Below the pieces are notes generated by a model. The model was not told the origin of the DNA, did not search any database, and saw only the letters and a list, made by a program, of their open reading frames with translations. Of a DNA stretch of 23,713 nucleotides, positions 1 through 6,615 are shown in pieces; within the stretch, counting starts at the first letter, position 1; the number at the start of each line of letters is the position of its first letter. Both the position numbers and the translations under genes were made by a program. The stretch covers positions 1 through 23,713 of the forward strand of contig DATLBA010000011.1 in the NCBI GenBank assembly GCA_035527275.1. The letters run 5' to 3'. The DNA is from DATLBA01 sp035527275. GTDB taxonomy: Bacteria > Planctomycetota > Phycisphaerae > FEN-1346.

Positions 1-1
1 G

Positions 2-190
2 ACGGCGCGGCAAGCCGGCGCCCAGGTCATTTTCGGTTCCGACACCCACGCTGTGGCGGACCTTCGGCCTCCGGCCGACGCCCGAAAAGTTCTTGCAAAC
101 GCTGGCCTGATAGAGGAAGAAATAGGGGCGGCCTTCTCGGCGGCGGAAGCCCTGGTGGTCCGCGCCCTTGAGCGGGAGGAGTCTCGATGA
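2..190 (+). CDS. PHP-domain phosphoesterase, C-terminal end (partial)
   Basis: An open frame enters from the left edge and stops at TGA 188-190, leaving 62 C-terminal residues. The visible part contains VIFGSDTHAVADL followed by a helix with ARKVLANAGL. This resembles the last metal-binding strand (GSDxH) and final helices of PHP-domain proteins such as histidinol-phosphatase-like or PolX-type phosphoesterases. In the family, the Asp and His of this motif bind the catalytic metal cluster. The stop overlaps the next gene's ATG (ATGA, 187-190), so the two are probably translationally coupled. The specific substrate cannot be judged from this fragment. PHP assignment is fairly good; histidinol phosphatase as such is only one possibility. 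Confidence 0.6.
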   Translation, partial: TARQAGAQVIFGSDTHAVADLRPPADARKVLANAGLIEEEIGAAFSAAEALVVRALEREESR

Positions 191-672
191 GGACGTTTCA
201 GCGGATTGCGAGATTGATTCGTCCGGCCATCGGCCTGCCGGTGCTGTCGGCCCTTGCCCTCATCGGTCTTTTGGTGGTGGTGTTGGGATGCGGCCAGAGC
301 CGCGAGCCCGCCGCCGCCTCGGCGCCGGCCCTGGCGCCGAGGATACCGGACGTCCCCGTGCCGGCGACGTTCAAGTTCGACGCGAACGAGTCGACGGACC
401 GGCAGACGGGCGACCTGCGTTTTGTCCGGCATCTGTATCGCGGCAGGGAGCCGATGCGGCAAGTGGCCGAGTTCTACCGCCGCGAAATGGCCGGGGCGGG
501 GTGGAAAAAGGTCGAGGAGAGTTTCTCGCGCGGCTGGCGGCGGTTCCAGTTCGAGAAGGCGGACGAAGCCTGCTACATCAGCGTCCGGGACGATTGGGGA
601 ACCAAACTTCTCATCCAGGTCTTTCCGAAGGGCGGCAGGCCCCCGGAATCCGAGAGGGGTTCCGGCGAATGA
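187..672 (+). CDS. Hypothetical lipoprotein
   Basis: A 161-aa protein starting at an ATG that overlaps the upstream stop, with an SD (GGGAGGAG, 174-181) 5 nt before it. The N-terminus is basic, followed by a hydrophobic stretch (about residues 16-34) ending in VVVLGC, a lipobox with Cys35. It is therefore probably a lipid-anchored exported protein. After an Ala/Pro linker comes a compact domain (about residues 55-150) with PVPATFKFD, RHLYRG, a helix containing FYRREM, AGAGWKK, and alternating strands ending LLIQVF. No catalytic motif was seen and no named family is claimed. Its stop overlaps the start of the next gene, so the three genes here are likely one transcript. Confidence 0.75.
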   Translation: MRTFQRIARLIRPAIGLPVLSALALIGLLVVVLGCGQSREPAAASAPALAPRIPDVPVPATFKFDANESTDRQTGDLRFVRHLYRGREPMRQVAEFYRREMAGAGWKKVEESFSRGWRRFQFEKADEACYISVRDDWGTKLLIQVFPKGGRPPESERGSGE

Positions 673-1355
673 AAAGCAAGCGCCGGCACGAACTCAAGAC
701 CAACGAGTTGGCCGACTGGCTCGGCCGACAGATCGTGCGCGTCAAGCCGCACGGACGCCTGCTCGGTTACGTCGCGGCCGCCCTTGCCGCGTTTCTGTTC
801 CTCTTCGTCGTGCTGCCGGCGATTCGCGGCGAACACAGTGAGGACACCGGAGCGATGGTGGCGTTCAATCTGGCCCGCGCGAGCGGAGGCACCGAACCAC
901 TCCATGAGTTTCTCAGCGTGTATCCGGAGGCGGTGCCAGCGCCGACGGCCAGACTGATGCTCGCCGACCGGCTGCTTTACGAGGTTGCGAGCGGCGTCGC
1001 CCCGGTGGAAGGCGAGGACGAGGAAGCCCGCCGCGCCCGCCTCCTGGCGGAGGCGAGAGGCCTTTATGCCCGGGTGGCCGAGGCCGGGGGGACTCAGGAA
1101 CCGATGGCGCGGACGGGCCTTGCGCTCGTGGCGATTCAGGAAGGCGACCTCGACGGCGGCCGCGCCGTGCTGGAAGAAGTCTGCGAGAAGTGGCCCCGCT
1201 CCGTCGCCGTCGTCCGCGCGAAGGCCCATCTGGAAGCCATCGCCGGATACGAGCCGGTCGTCTTCTCCCAGGAGCCGATAGAGGAAGCGGCTGAACCCCA
1301 GGAGAGCGCACCAGAATCCATCGAACACCCCGAATCAACGGAACCCGGCGAATAA
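669..1355 (+). CDS. Membrane-anchored TPR-like protein
   Basis: A 228-aa protein. The start was set at ATG 669 because it forms an ATGA overlap with the upstream stop and has a GAGAGGGG SD at 652-659. The much longer upstream extension of the same frame is Arg/Gly-rich shadow. A basic N-terminus (about 1-30) precedes one transmembrane helix (about 31-51, LGYVAAALAAFLFLFVVLP). The rest is helical, with Ala-rich pairs such as RGLYARVAEAG and LALVAIQEGDLDGGRAVLEEV. These resemble tetratricopeptide repeats and the overall YfgM-like layout (cytosolic tail, one helix, TPR domain outside). The C-terminus is acidic and low-complexity (Glu/Pro/Ser). It is likely a scaffold, with partners unknown. Confidence 0.75.
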   Translation: MKSKRRHELKTNELADWLGRQIVRVKPHGRLLGYVAAALAAFLFLFVVLPAIRGEHSEDTGAMVAFNLARASGGTEPLHEFLSVYPEAVPAPTARLMLADRLLYEVASGVAPVEGEDEEARRARLLAEARGLYARVAEAGGTQEPMARTGLALVAIQEGDLDGGRAVLEEVCEKWPRSVAVVRAKAHLEAIAGYEPVVFSQEPIEEAAEPQESAPESIEHPESTEPGE

Positions 1356-1392
1356 ACCTTCGTTTGAACCCCTTTTAGGAGAGGAATGAGCA

Positions 1393-2025
1393 ATGGCAGA
1401 CTTGGAAGGCTTGGCCCAGGCGTTGGAGAAGGGAGACCGCGACACGGTGGTCAAACTGGTCCGCGAGGCCCTGGATGAGGGCGCCTCGGCCGAAGAGATT
1501 CTGAACAAGGGTCTCATCGTCGGCATGGACAGCATCGGCCGCAAGTTCAAGGCCAACGAGGTCTATGTGCCGGAGGTCCTCATCGCCGCTAGGGCCATGG
1601 CCGGCGGCATGAAAATCCTCGAGCCGATCCTGGCCGAAACCGGTTTCAAGCCCCGGGGCAAGGTGGTCATCGGCACCGTCAAGCAGGACCTTCACGACAT
1701 CGGCAAGAACCTGGTCGGCATGATGCTCAAAGGCGGCGGGTTCCAGGTGGTTGACGCCGGGGTGGACGTCGATCCGGAGAAGTTCGTCTCGGCCGCCAAG
1801 GAAGCGGGGGCCGATATTATCGCGCTGTCCGCCCTCCTGACCACGACGATGCCCAACATGAAAAATGTCATCGACGCCTTGAAGGCGGCGGGCGTGAACG
1901 TCAAGGTCATGATCGGCGGCGCGCCGATCACCCAGGGCTTCGCCGACGAGATCGGCGCCGACGGCTATGCGGCCGACGCGGCCAGCGCGGTGGACCTGGC
2001 GCGCGACATGGTCGGCGCCGGGTAG
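1393..2025 (+). CDS. Corrinoid (cobalamin)-binding methyltransferase partner protein
   Basis: A 210-aa protein with the full corrinoid-protein layout. It has an N-terminal four-helix cap domain (about 1-88, including ILNKGLIVGMDSIGRKF and EVYVPEVLIAARAM) and a Rossmann-like B12 domain (about 89-205). The DLHDIGKN motif at residues 99-106 supplies His101, the lower axial cobalt ligand in this family, and IGGAPIT fits the end of the cofactor pocket. Such proteins (MtaC/MtbC/MttC type) shuttle a methyl group between a substrate-specific methyltransferase and an acceptor enzyme. No methyltransferase or activating ATPase lies in this window, so the substrate is unknown. A strong SD (AGGAGAGG, 1377-1384) fixes the start. 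Family call is secure. Confidence 0.93.
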   Translation: MADLEGLAQALEKGDRDTVVKLVREALDEGASAEEILNKGLIVGMDSIGRKFKANEVYVPEVLIAARAMAGGMKILEPILAETGFKPRGKVVIGTVKQDLHDIGKNLVGMMLKGGGFQVVDAGVDVDPEKFVSAAKEAGADIIALSALLTTTMPNMKNVIDALKAAGVNVKVMIGGAPITQGFADEIGADGYAADAASAVDLARDMVGAG

Positions 2026-2044
2026 CGCGCCTTCGAAGGATCGG

Positions 2045-3100
2045 ATGGTCAGCCAACACGCGACCGACGGCGCCTCCCGGGAACCGCTGAAGGATTCGGC
2101 GCGCGACAAGGGGCCCGAACGGGAACCCGAGACGCTCGAGATCACCTTCCAGCACGATCCGGCGGAGCCTCGCCTCGATCGGTTTCTCGCCCATCGCTGG
2201 CCCAAGCGCAGCCGCGCCGCCTACCAGAAACTCATCAAGGCCGGCCGCGTCCTGGTCAACAGCGAGCCGGTCATGAAGCCCTCGGCCGAAGTGCACCGGG
2301 GCGACTCCATCTTCGTCACTCTGGACAAGCCCAAACCCCTCGGCATCGTCCCCGAGCCGATTTCGATTGACGTCCTCTACGAGGATGAGGACCTCATCGC
2401 CGTCAACAAGGCTCCGGGGATCATCGTGCACCCGGCGCGCAGCAACCCGCACGGAACGCTTGTGAACGCTGTTGCCTATCACGCCGAGAACCTCTCGAAG
2501 GTGGGCGGGCCCTGGCGGCCGGGCGTCGTCCACCGCCTCGACAAGGACACGAGCGGCGTCATCCTCTTTGCCAAAAACGATAAGGCTCACGTGTGCCTTG
2601 CCCGGCAATGGGAAGGCCGCCAGGTCGAGAAACACTATGTCGCCATCGTCGAAGGCGTTCCGGAACTCGACGCCGACGTCATCGAGCAGCCGCTCGGCAG
2701 GGACCGCCACATCCGCGACCGCCGCGCCGTCCGCCGCGACGGAACCGGCAAAGAGGCCACCAGCCATTACGAGGTCGCCGAAACCTTCGACGGCTTCTCG
2801 CTGGTGGACATCCGGCCCAGAACCGGCCGCACCCATCAGATTCGCATCCATCTGGCGTACATCGGCCACCGGGTCGTCGCGGACCGGCAATACGGCAGCC
2901 GCGATAAGTTGACGCTCCAGGAGATTGCGCGCGGTCGGGCGGACCACGATGAGGTTTTGATTGCGCGGCAAGCGCTTCACGCGGCCGGCCTGACGCTTCG
3001 GCATCCGCGGAGCGGCGAACCGATTCATTTCGTGGCCCCGCTGCCGGGCGATATGCAGCAAACAGTTGACGCGCTCCGCCGCTGGCGGAGGGTCGAATAA
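2045..3100 (+). CDS. RluA/RluD-family pseudouridine synthase
   Basis: A 351-aa enzyme expected to isomerise uridine to pseudouridine in rRNA or tRNA. An S4 RNA-binding domain spans about residues 43-91 (RLDRFLAHRWP through VHRGDSIFV). The catalytic domain follows, with the family motif HRLDKDTSG at 163-171 and catalytic Asp166. The late motif RPRTGRTHQIRIHL at 258-270 is also present. The S4 domain plus length favours an RluD-type enzyme, but the target position cannot be read from sequence. The start was chosen at ATG 2045, with GAAGGA at 2035-2040, because upstream in-frame sequence overlaps the corrinoid gene and is shadow. The first 30 residues are charged and poorly structured. Confidence 0.93.
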   Translation: MVSQHATDGASREPLKDSARDKGPEREPETLEITFQHDPAEPRLDRFLAHRWPKRSRAAYQKLIKAGRVLVNSEPVMKPSAEVHRGDSIFVTLDKPKPLGIVPEPISIDVLYEDEDLIAVNKAPGIIVHPARSNPHGTLVNAVAYHAENLSKVGGPWRPGVVHRLDKDTSGVILFAKNDKAHVCLARQWEGRQVEKHYVAIVEGVPELDADVIEQPLGRDRHIRDRRAVRRDGTGKEATSHYEVAETFDGFSLVDIRPRTGRTHQIRIHLAYIGHRVVADRQYGSRDKLTLQEIARGRADHDEVLIARQALHAAGLTLRHPRSGEPIHFVAPLPGDMQQTVDALRRWRRVE

Positions 3101-3153
3101 CGGTCGGCCGTGCGGGCGTCCGGCAGAACCGGCTGTTTTTCGGGAGGTCTCCG

Positions 3154-4089
3154 TTGCGAATCGGCATTGAGATCGGCGGGACGAAACTCCAGGCGGCCAT
3201 CGGGACCGCCGAAGGTGACATTGTGCATCTCGTGCGGGCCGAGTCGCCGGCTCAAGAGGGCGCCCCGGCGGTCCGCCGCCGCGCCGCCAACTTGGTCAAG
3301 GAGGTCTGTGCGAAAACCCCCGAGCCGCTCGAGCAGGTGGGCATCGGCTTCGGCGGGCCGGTTGTCCGCGACACCGGCTGCGTCATCAAGAGCCACCAGG
3401 TCGGCGGCTGGGAGGGGTTCGGCCTTCGAGAGTGGGCCGGAAAGGCGTTCGGTCTCCCCGCCGTTGTCGAGAATGATTCGAACGCTGCGGCCGTTGCCGA
3501 AGCGCGGCGGGGGGCGGGGCGGGGCCGTCGCCGCGTCTTCTACATGAACGTCGGCAGCGGCATCGGGGGCGGCTTGGTCCTCGACGGCCGGTTGGTGACC
3601 GGGCCGCGATTCGGCGGCGAGATCGGCCACACCCACGTCTGGGACGCCGAGGCCGGACGCTACGATATCCTCGAGAGCCTCTGTTCCGGCTGGAGCATCG
3701 CCCGCCGCGCCCGCCGATGCCTGGCCGACCATCCCGACAGCCGTATCCTGGCGCTTGCGGAGGGCGATCCCGAGAGGGTGGACGCGGCGGTCGTCGGGGT
3801 GGCGTTGGCCGAGGGCGACCCGTTGGCTGTGGCCCTGATGGACGAGGTCTGCGAGGCGCTGGCGGTGGCGCTCGCGAACGTCGCCGCGCTGGTCGAGCCC
3901 GAGGTGATTGCGATCGGCGGCGGCGTAGCGCTGATGGGCGAGCCGTTCTTTCAGCGGCTCGGCCGGGCGTTCGACCGCCGCGCCTTCGCGCCGCTCGCCG
4001 GGCGGTGCCCGATCGTTCCCGCGGCCCTGGGGGAGGAGAGCGTCGTCGTCGGCGCGCTGCTCCTGGAGGCAGGCGACGTGGGTGAGTGA
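3154..4089 (+). CDS. ROK-family sugar kinase (zinc motif absent)
   Basis: A 311-aa ROK (repressor, ORF, kinase) protein without a DNA-binding domain, so an enzyme rather than a regulator. It starts at TTG 3154, 6 nt after a GGGAGG SD (3142-3147). The phosphate-binding loop is IGIEIGGTK (residues 3-11, Glu replacing the usual Asp). The catalytic Asp is D108 in ENDSNAAAVAE. GSGIGGG at 134-140 and GGEIGH at 154-159 fit the sugar pocket (E156, H159). The usual CxCGxxGCxE zinc motif after GH is missing and is replaced by LESLCSGWSIARRAR. The likely role is ATP-dependent phosphorylation of a hexose or amino sugar. Its neighbours are a GHMP kinase remnant and a phosphoheptose-isomerase-like gene. 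Confidence 0.88.
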   Translation: MRIGIEIGGTKLQAAIGTAEGDIVHLVRAESPAQEGAPAVRRRAANLVKEVCAKTPEPLEQVGIGFGGPVVRDTGCVIKSHQVGGWEGFGLREWAGKAFGLPAVVENDSNAAAVAEARRGAGRGRRRVFYMNVGSGIGGGLVLDGRLVTGPRFGGEIGHTHVWDAEAGRYDILESLCSGWSIARRARRCLADHPDSRILALAEGDPERVDAAVVGVALAEGDPLAVALMDEVCEALAVALANVAALVEPEVIAIGGGVALMGEPFFQRLGRAFDRRAFAPLAGRCPIVPAALGEESVVVGALLLEAGDVGE

Positions 4090-4382
4090 TCAGCTCGCGC
4101 GAGGCTCGAGAGGAACTTGACAACCACCTTGTGTTCTTTTATACAGGCATAAGGCGGTCGGCGTCGCCCGTCCTCTCGAAGCAGCGTGAGGATACCGAGA
4201 AGAAAGCCGATGTGCTCCGCCGCATGCGCGACCTCTCGGGCGAAATGGCGAAGGTCCTTCGGACAGGGCGGCGTCTGGCGGATTTCGACGATTGGGCGAC
4301 CTTCGGGAACTGTCATTCCGGTTGGAGCCGCAGGGTTCCAAGATCATCTGAGGATAGCGTCCTATGGCCGAGCCGTTCGTAA
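4086..4382 (+). pseudogene. GHMP sugar kinase remnant (HddA-like internal fragment)
   Basis: A 98-codon open frame, nominally starting at GTG 4086 over the ROK stop. Codons from about 4110 to 4285 read AREELDNHLVFFYTGIRRSA, then SPVLSKQ and a charged helix ending GRRLADF. This resembles an internal segment of the C-terminal half of GHMP kinases of the D-glycero-D-manno-heptose 7-phosphate kinase type, where [LF]FYTGxxRSAxxxLxxQ is characteristic. The ATP-binding PxSSGLGSS-like motif and the glycine-rich GGKLLGAGGGGF end are both absent. After LADF the frame loses resemblance and runs into the next gene. The position directly before a gmhA-like gene is where such a kinase is expected. An assembly error could mimic this. 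Confidence 0.62.
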
Positions 4383-4933
4383 GCCGCTACCTGTCGGGAC
4401 TGCGGGAGGTGCTCGACGAGATCGGCGTCGACGCCGTGGAACGGGTTATTCAGATTATCTTTGAGGCCTATCGGAAGGGCCGGCACATTTTCATCATCGG
4501 TAACGGGGGCAGCGCCGCCACCGCCAGCCACATGATGTGCGACCTCGCAAAGGGATGTGCCGTCGAAGGCAAGCCGCGCATGAAGGCGATGAGCCTGACC
4601 GATAACGTTTCTGTGATGACGGCCGTCAGCAACGATATCTCTTATGAGAAAGTTTTCACCGAGCAATTAAAGGTTTTCCTCGAGGAAGGCGACGTGCTCA
4701 TCGCGATCACTGCTTCGGGCGACTCTCCGAACGTTCTGGATGCGGTCCGGTACGCCGGAGAAAAGGGCGCGGTGACGATTGGCTTTATCGGATTCGGCGG
4801 CGGAAAACTCAAGGCCATGGTCGATGTCGACGTCACGGTTTTCAGCCGCAACGACGGGCACGTTGAGGATGTGCACTGCATTCTTGAGCATCTCATCAGC
4901 CAGTGTCTTCGTCAGAGAATCCGAGCGAGTTGA
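4364..4933 (+). CDS. gmhA: SIS-domain phosphoheptose isomerase (GmhA-like)
   Basis: A 189-aa single-SIS-domain protein of the length of sedoheptulose 7-phosphate isomerase, the first enzyme of ADP/GDP-heptose synthesis. The phosphate-binding loop is GNGGSAATASH (46-56) and the second sugar-phosphate loop is TASGDSPNV (117-125). By alignment to the E. coli zinc ligands (H61, E65, Q172, H180), the equivalents here are H56, D60, E168 and H176. Two ligands are thus conservatively changed. The start at ATG 4364 has TGAGGAT at 4349-4355. It follows a GHMP kinase remnant, so the usual GmhA-kinase pair seems broken here. A related SIS isomerase with another sugar-phosphate substrate is possible. Confidence 0.82.
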   Translation: MAEPFVSRYLSGLREVLDEIGVDAVERVIQIIFEAYRKGRHIFIIGNGGSAATASHMMCDLAKGCAVEGKPRMKAMSLTDNVSVMTAVSNDISYEKVFTEQLKVFLEEGDVLIAITASGDSPNVLDAVRYAGEKGAVTIGFIGFGGGKLKAMVDVDVTVFSRNDGHVEDVHCILEHLISQCLRQRIRAS

Positions 4934-5069
4934 GCGCCGCGAAATGCTGCGTTTTTGGTCGGAGAGGAAACGGTGAAGGTTTTCGTCGTCGGCGGGGCGA
5001 GTTCCTCGCGGACCTCATCGAGCAAGGACGCTCTCGGATCTTTGAACTGTCCTGCCAGCCCGCGTCGCC

Positions 5070-5075
5070 TATAAT
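5070..5075 (+). promoter_or_regulatory. Candidate -10 element for the rubrerythrin gene
   Basis: A perfect TATAAT sits in an otherwise GC-rich 185-bp gap, 43 nt before the ATG at 5119. The best upstream -35 match, TTGAAC at 5042-5047, is 22 nt away, which is too far for a standard sigma-70 spacer. The -35 is therefore weak or activator-dependent. Transcription would start near 5082. Confidence 0.45.
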
Positions 5076-5118
5076 AGACGTTGGCGCCGTTCCGCTGGCG
5101 GACGAAAGGGAAGCACCG

Positions 5119-5622
5119 ATGGCGTTGAGTGAGAAGATGTGCGGGATTCTGGCGATGGGCATCGAGAAGGAACGGGGCGCCCACGATTTCTATGTGCGCG
5201 CGGGCGAGGACACCAAACACCCGCTCGGCAAGAAGATGTTCGGCCGGCTCGCCGACCAGGAGACCCAACACGAGCAACTCCTTCGGTCCTGGTCCGACCA
5301 AGGCGCCTGCCCCGCGGACGCCGACCTGCCTTCAACCGACCCCGGAGTTCTCAAGCGCGCCCGGGCCGAGATGGACAAGGTCGTCGAACCCGAGACGGGA
5401 GACCTCGAGGCCATCGAATTGGGGCAGGAGATGGAACGCAAGGCCATCGCCTTCTACCAGACCAGCGCTGCCAAAGCCGAGGACGAAGCATCCAAAGACC
5501 TCTTGATGCGATTGAAGGCCGAGGAGGACGAGCACCTTGCGCTTCTGTCAGACCTGTACGAGTACATGAAGGATCCGAATCTCTGGAGTGTCCGAGAGGG
5601 CCGCGCCCATTTCGACTCGTGA
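5119..5622 (+). CDS. Rubrerythrin-like diiron protein without rubredoxin domain
   Basis: A 167-aa four-helix-bundle protein of the ferritin/rubrerythrin superfamily. Two halves each carry the diiron signature. The first is E18 in EKERGAHDFY with E48xxH51 in ETQH. The second is E106 in EMERKAIAFY with E136xxH139 in EEDEH. The end, NLWSVREG, matches the tail of this family. The C-terminal rubredoxin FeS domain (two CxxC pairs) is absent. Family members reduce peroxide or respond to oxidative stress; the missing rubredoxin means electrons must come from a separate partner. The start at ATG 5119 was chosen because sequence upstream in frame lacks family features and holds a promoter-like TATAAT. 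It looks like a separate transcript. Confidence 0.88.
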   Translation: MALSEKMCGILAMGIEKERGAHDFYVRAGEDTKHPLGKKMFGRLADQETQHEQLLRSWSDQGACPADADLPSTDPGVLKRARAEMDKVVEPETGDLEAIELGQEMERKAIAFYQTSAAKAEDEASKDLLMRLKAEEDEHLALLSDLYEYMKDPNLWSVREGRAHFDS

Positions 5623-5713
5623 TGAGCCCAAGCGGATCGCCGAGGGCTCCGGTGAGGTTCCGGCGAGGCCTTTTCCCCTGGAACCGTTCGCGGGCTTTTC
5701 GCAATAAAACTTC

Positions 5714-5741
5714 TTGCATGCGTCGGGGGGATGACTACAAT
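5714..5741 (+). promoter_or_regulatory. Sigma-70-like promoter for the first repeat lipoprotein
   Basis: TTGCAT (5714-5719) and TACAAT (5736-5741) are separated by 16 nt in the gap between the rubrerythrin and lipoprotein genes. This is close to the sigma-70 consensus. Transcription would start near 5748, leaving a 5' leader of about 65 nt with a good SD. Confidence 0.55.
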
Positions 5742-5814
5742 CGCCAATAGGGTTACGGAGGTCACAGAACGTATGGCCAACGTCACGTTAGGGTCTTGCG
5801 AAAGGAGATTGGAG

Positions 5815-6228
5815 ATGAAGTATCTGGCGCTGGCAGCGATTTTGGCGTTTCTGATGGTCCCGATGGCGGTCGGATGCAAGAAGGCCGAAGAGCCGGCACC
5901 GGAGGAAGCCGCGCCTGCGGTGGAGGAGGCCGCCGAAGAGGCCGCCGAAGAGGCGCCGGCTGACGACTGGAACATTATCCTCGAGGAGACGGAACTGCCG
6001 GTCGAAGAGGCGCCGGCCGAAGAGGCGCCGGCCGAAGAGGCGCCGGTCGAAGAGACGCCGGTCGAAGAGGCGCCGGCTGAAGAGGCGCCGGCTGAAGAGG
6101 CGCCGGCCGAAGAGGCGCCGGCTGAAGAAGCACCGGCCGAAGAAGCACCGGCCGAAGAGGCGCCGGCCGAAGAAGCACCGGCTGAAGAGGCGGACGTCGA
6201 CTGGGACGCCGACTGGGACGCCGAATAG
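5815..6228 (+). CDS. Repeat-rich acidic lipoprotein, copy 1
   Basis: A 137-aa protein with a signal peptide and lipobox (MAVGC; Cys21). Almost all the mature chain is low-complexity, beginning KKAEEPAPEEAAP. Residues 63-126 are about twelve copies of a pentapeptide [A/V]EEAP, and the chain ends in acidic DVDWDADWDAE. The start at ATG 5815 follows an AAAGGAGA SD (5801-5808). It is probably a lipid-anchored, extended, negatively charged surface or periplasmic protein with no enzymatic motif. The stop codon is a TAG within a repeat-like context, and the frame continues for 23 further Ala/Pro/Glu-rich codons. A paralogue lies 116 nt downstream. Confidence 0.8.
   Translation: MKYLALAAILAFLMVPMAVGCKKAEEPAPEEAAPAVEEAAEEAAEEAPADDWNIILEETELPVEEAPAEEAPAEEAPVEETPVEEAPAEEAPAEEAPAEEAPAEEAPAEEAPAEEAPAEEAPAEEADVDWDADWDAE
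6001..6192 (+). repeat. 15-nt tandem repeat encoding [A/V]EEAP
   Basis: There are twelve full 15-nt units from 6001 to 6180 plus a 12-nt partial unit. The consensus is GCCGAAGAGGCGCCG. Variation is mostly at codon 1 (GTC, GCC or GCT) and silent changes to GAA and GCA in codons 3 and 4. One unit has ACG (Thr) for GCG. The in-frame 15-nt period lets copies be gained or lost without a frameshift. Confidence 0.93.
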
Positions 6229-6344
6229 GCGCCGGCGGTTGAGGAGGTGCCTGCGGCTGAGGTAGCGCCGCCCACACCAGGTGACCAATCGCAGGGTTGA
6301 AGGATCCGATGGGGCATCAGAATTCTCGTGAAAGGAGACCGAGC

Positions 6345-6518
6345 ATGAGGTATCTGGCACTGGTAGCGCTTTTGGCGTTTCTGATGGTTCCGATGGCGGT
6401 CGGATGCAAGTCCGAGCCTCCGGAGGAAACGACGGAAGAGGTAGCGCCGGCCGAAGAAGCGCCGGCCGAAGAAGCGCCGGCCGAAGAAGCACCGGCTGAA
6501 GAGGCGCCCGCCGAATAG
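6345..6518 (+). CDS. Repeat-rich acidic lipoprotein, short copy 2
   Basis: A 57-aa paralogue of the preceding lipoprotein. The first 22 codons, from ATG through the lipobox MAVGCK, match copy 1 at 61 of 66 nucleotides. Both genes also share the upstream GAAAGGAGA SD block. The mature part is SEPPEETTEEV followed by about four [A/V]EEAP units and a final AE before the TAG stop. Its stop lies in the same 18-nt sequence as that of copy 1. It is likely exported and lipidated. Despite its small size, the intact SD, signal peptide and lipobox suggest a real gene rather than debris. Confidence 0.72.
   Translation: MRYLALVALLAFLMVPMAVGCKSEPPEETTEEVAPAEEAPAEEAPAEEAPAEEAPAE
6435..6518 (+). repeat. Second block of the 15-nt [A/V]EEAP repeat
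   Basis: Units begin at 6435 (EEVAP), then at 6450, 6465, 6480 and 6495 (AEEAP). The block closes with GCC GAA TAG. The repeat unit and codon phase are the same as in the block at 6001-6192, which supports a shared origin by segmental duplication. Confidence 0.88.
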
Positions 6519-6615
6519 GCGCCGGCGACGTTTCGACGCAACCACATAGGACGGGGGCGAGCGGACGCCGTCCGAGAGGATGGTGTCCGCATTGTCCTTG
6601 TTCAGGAAGCCGCGC

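Noticed and set aside
168..668. Long N-terminal extension (about 167 residues) of the TPR-like protein frame
   Set aside because: It is Arg/Gly/Pro-rich, overlaps the lipoprotein gene in another frame and lacks an SD; the ATG at 669 has an SD and a 4-nt overlap with the upstream stop.
1928..3061. Minus-strand 377-codon frame opposite the pseudouridine synthase
   Set aside because: The plus strand has the full S4 and HRLDKDTSG family signature; the antisense frame is a high-GC shadow.
5624..5685. Possible intrinsic terminator after the rubrerythrin gene
   Set aside because: There are two short inverted repeats (GAGCCC/GGGCTC and GGTTCC/GGAACC), but loops are long (14 and 18 nt), stems only 6 bp, and no T-run follows either.
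6001..6192. CRISPR-like array suggested by the regular repeats
   Set aside because: The repeats are contiguous 15-nt units without spacers, in frame within a signal-peptide-bearing gene.
6226..6518. Pyrrolysine readthrough at the TAG stops, prompted by the nearby corrinoid protein
   Set aside because: No pylT, pylS or Pyl-type methylamine methyltransferase is visible, several other genes also end in TAG, and the context is better explained by repeat mutation.
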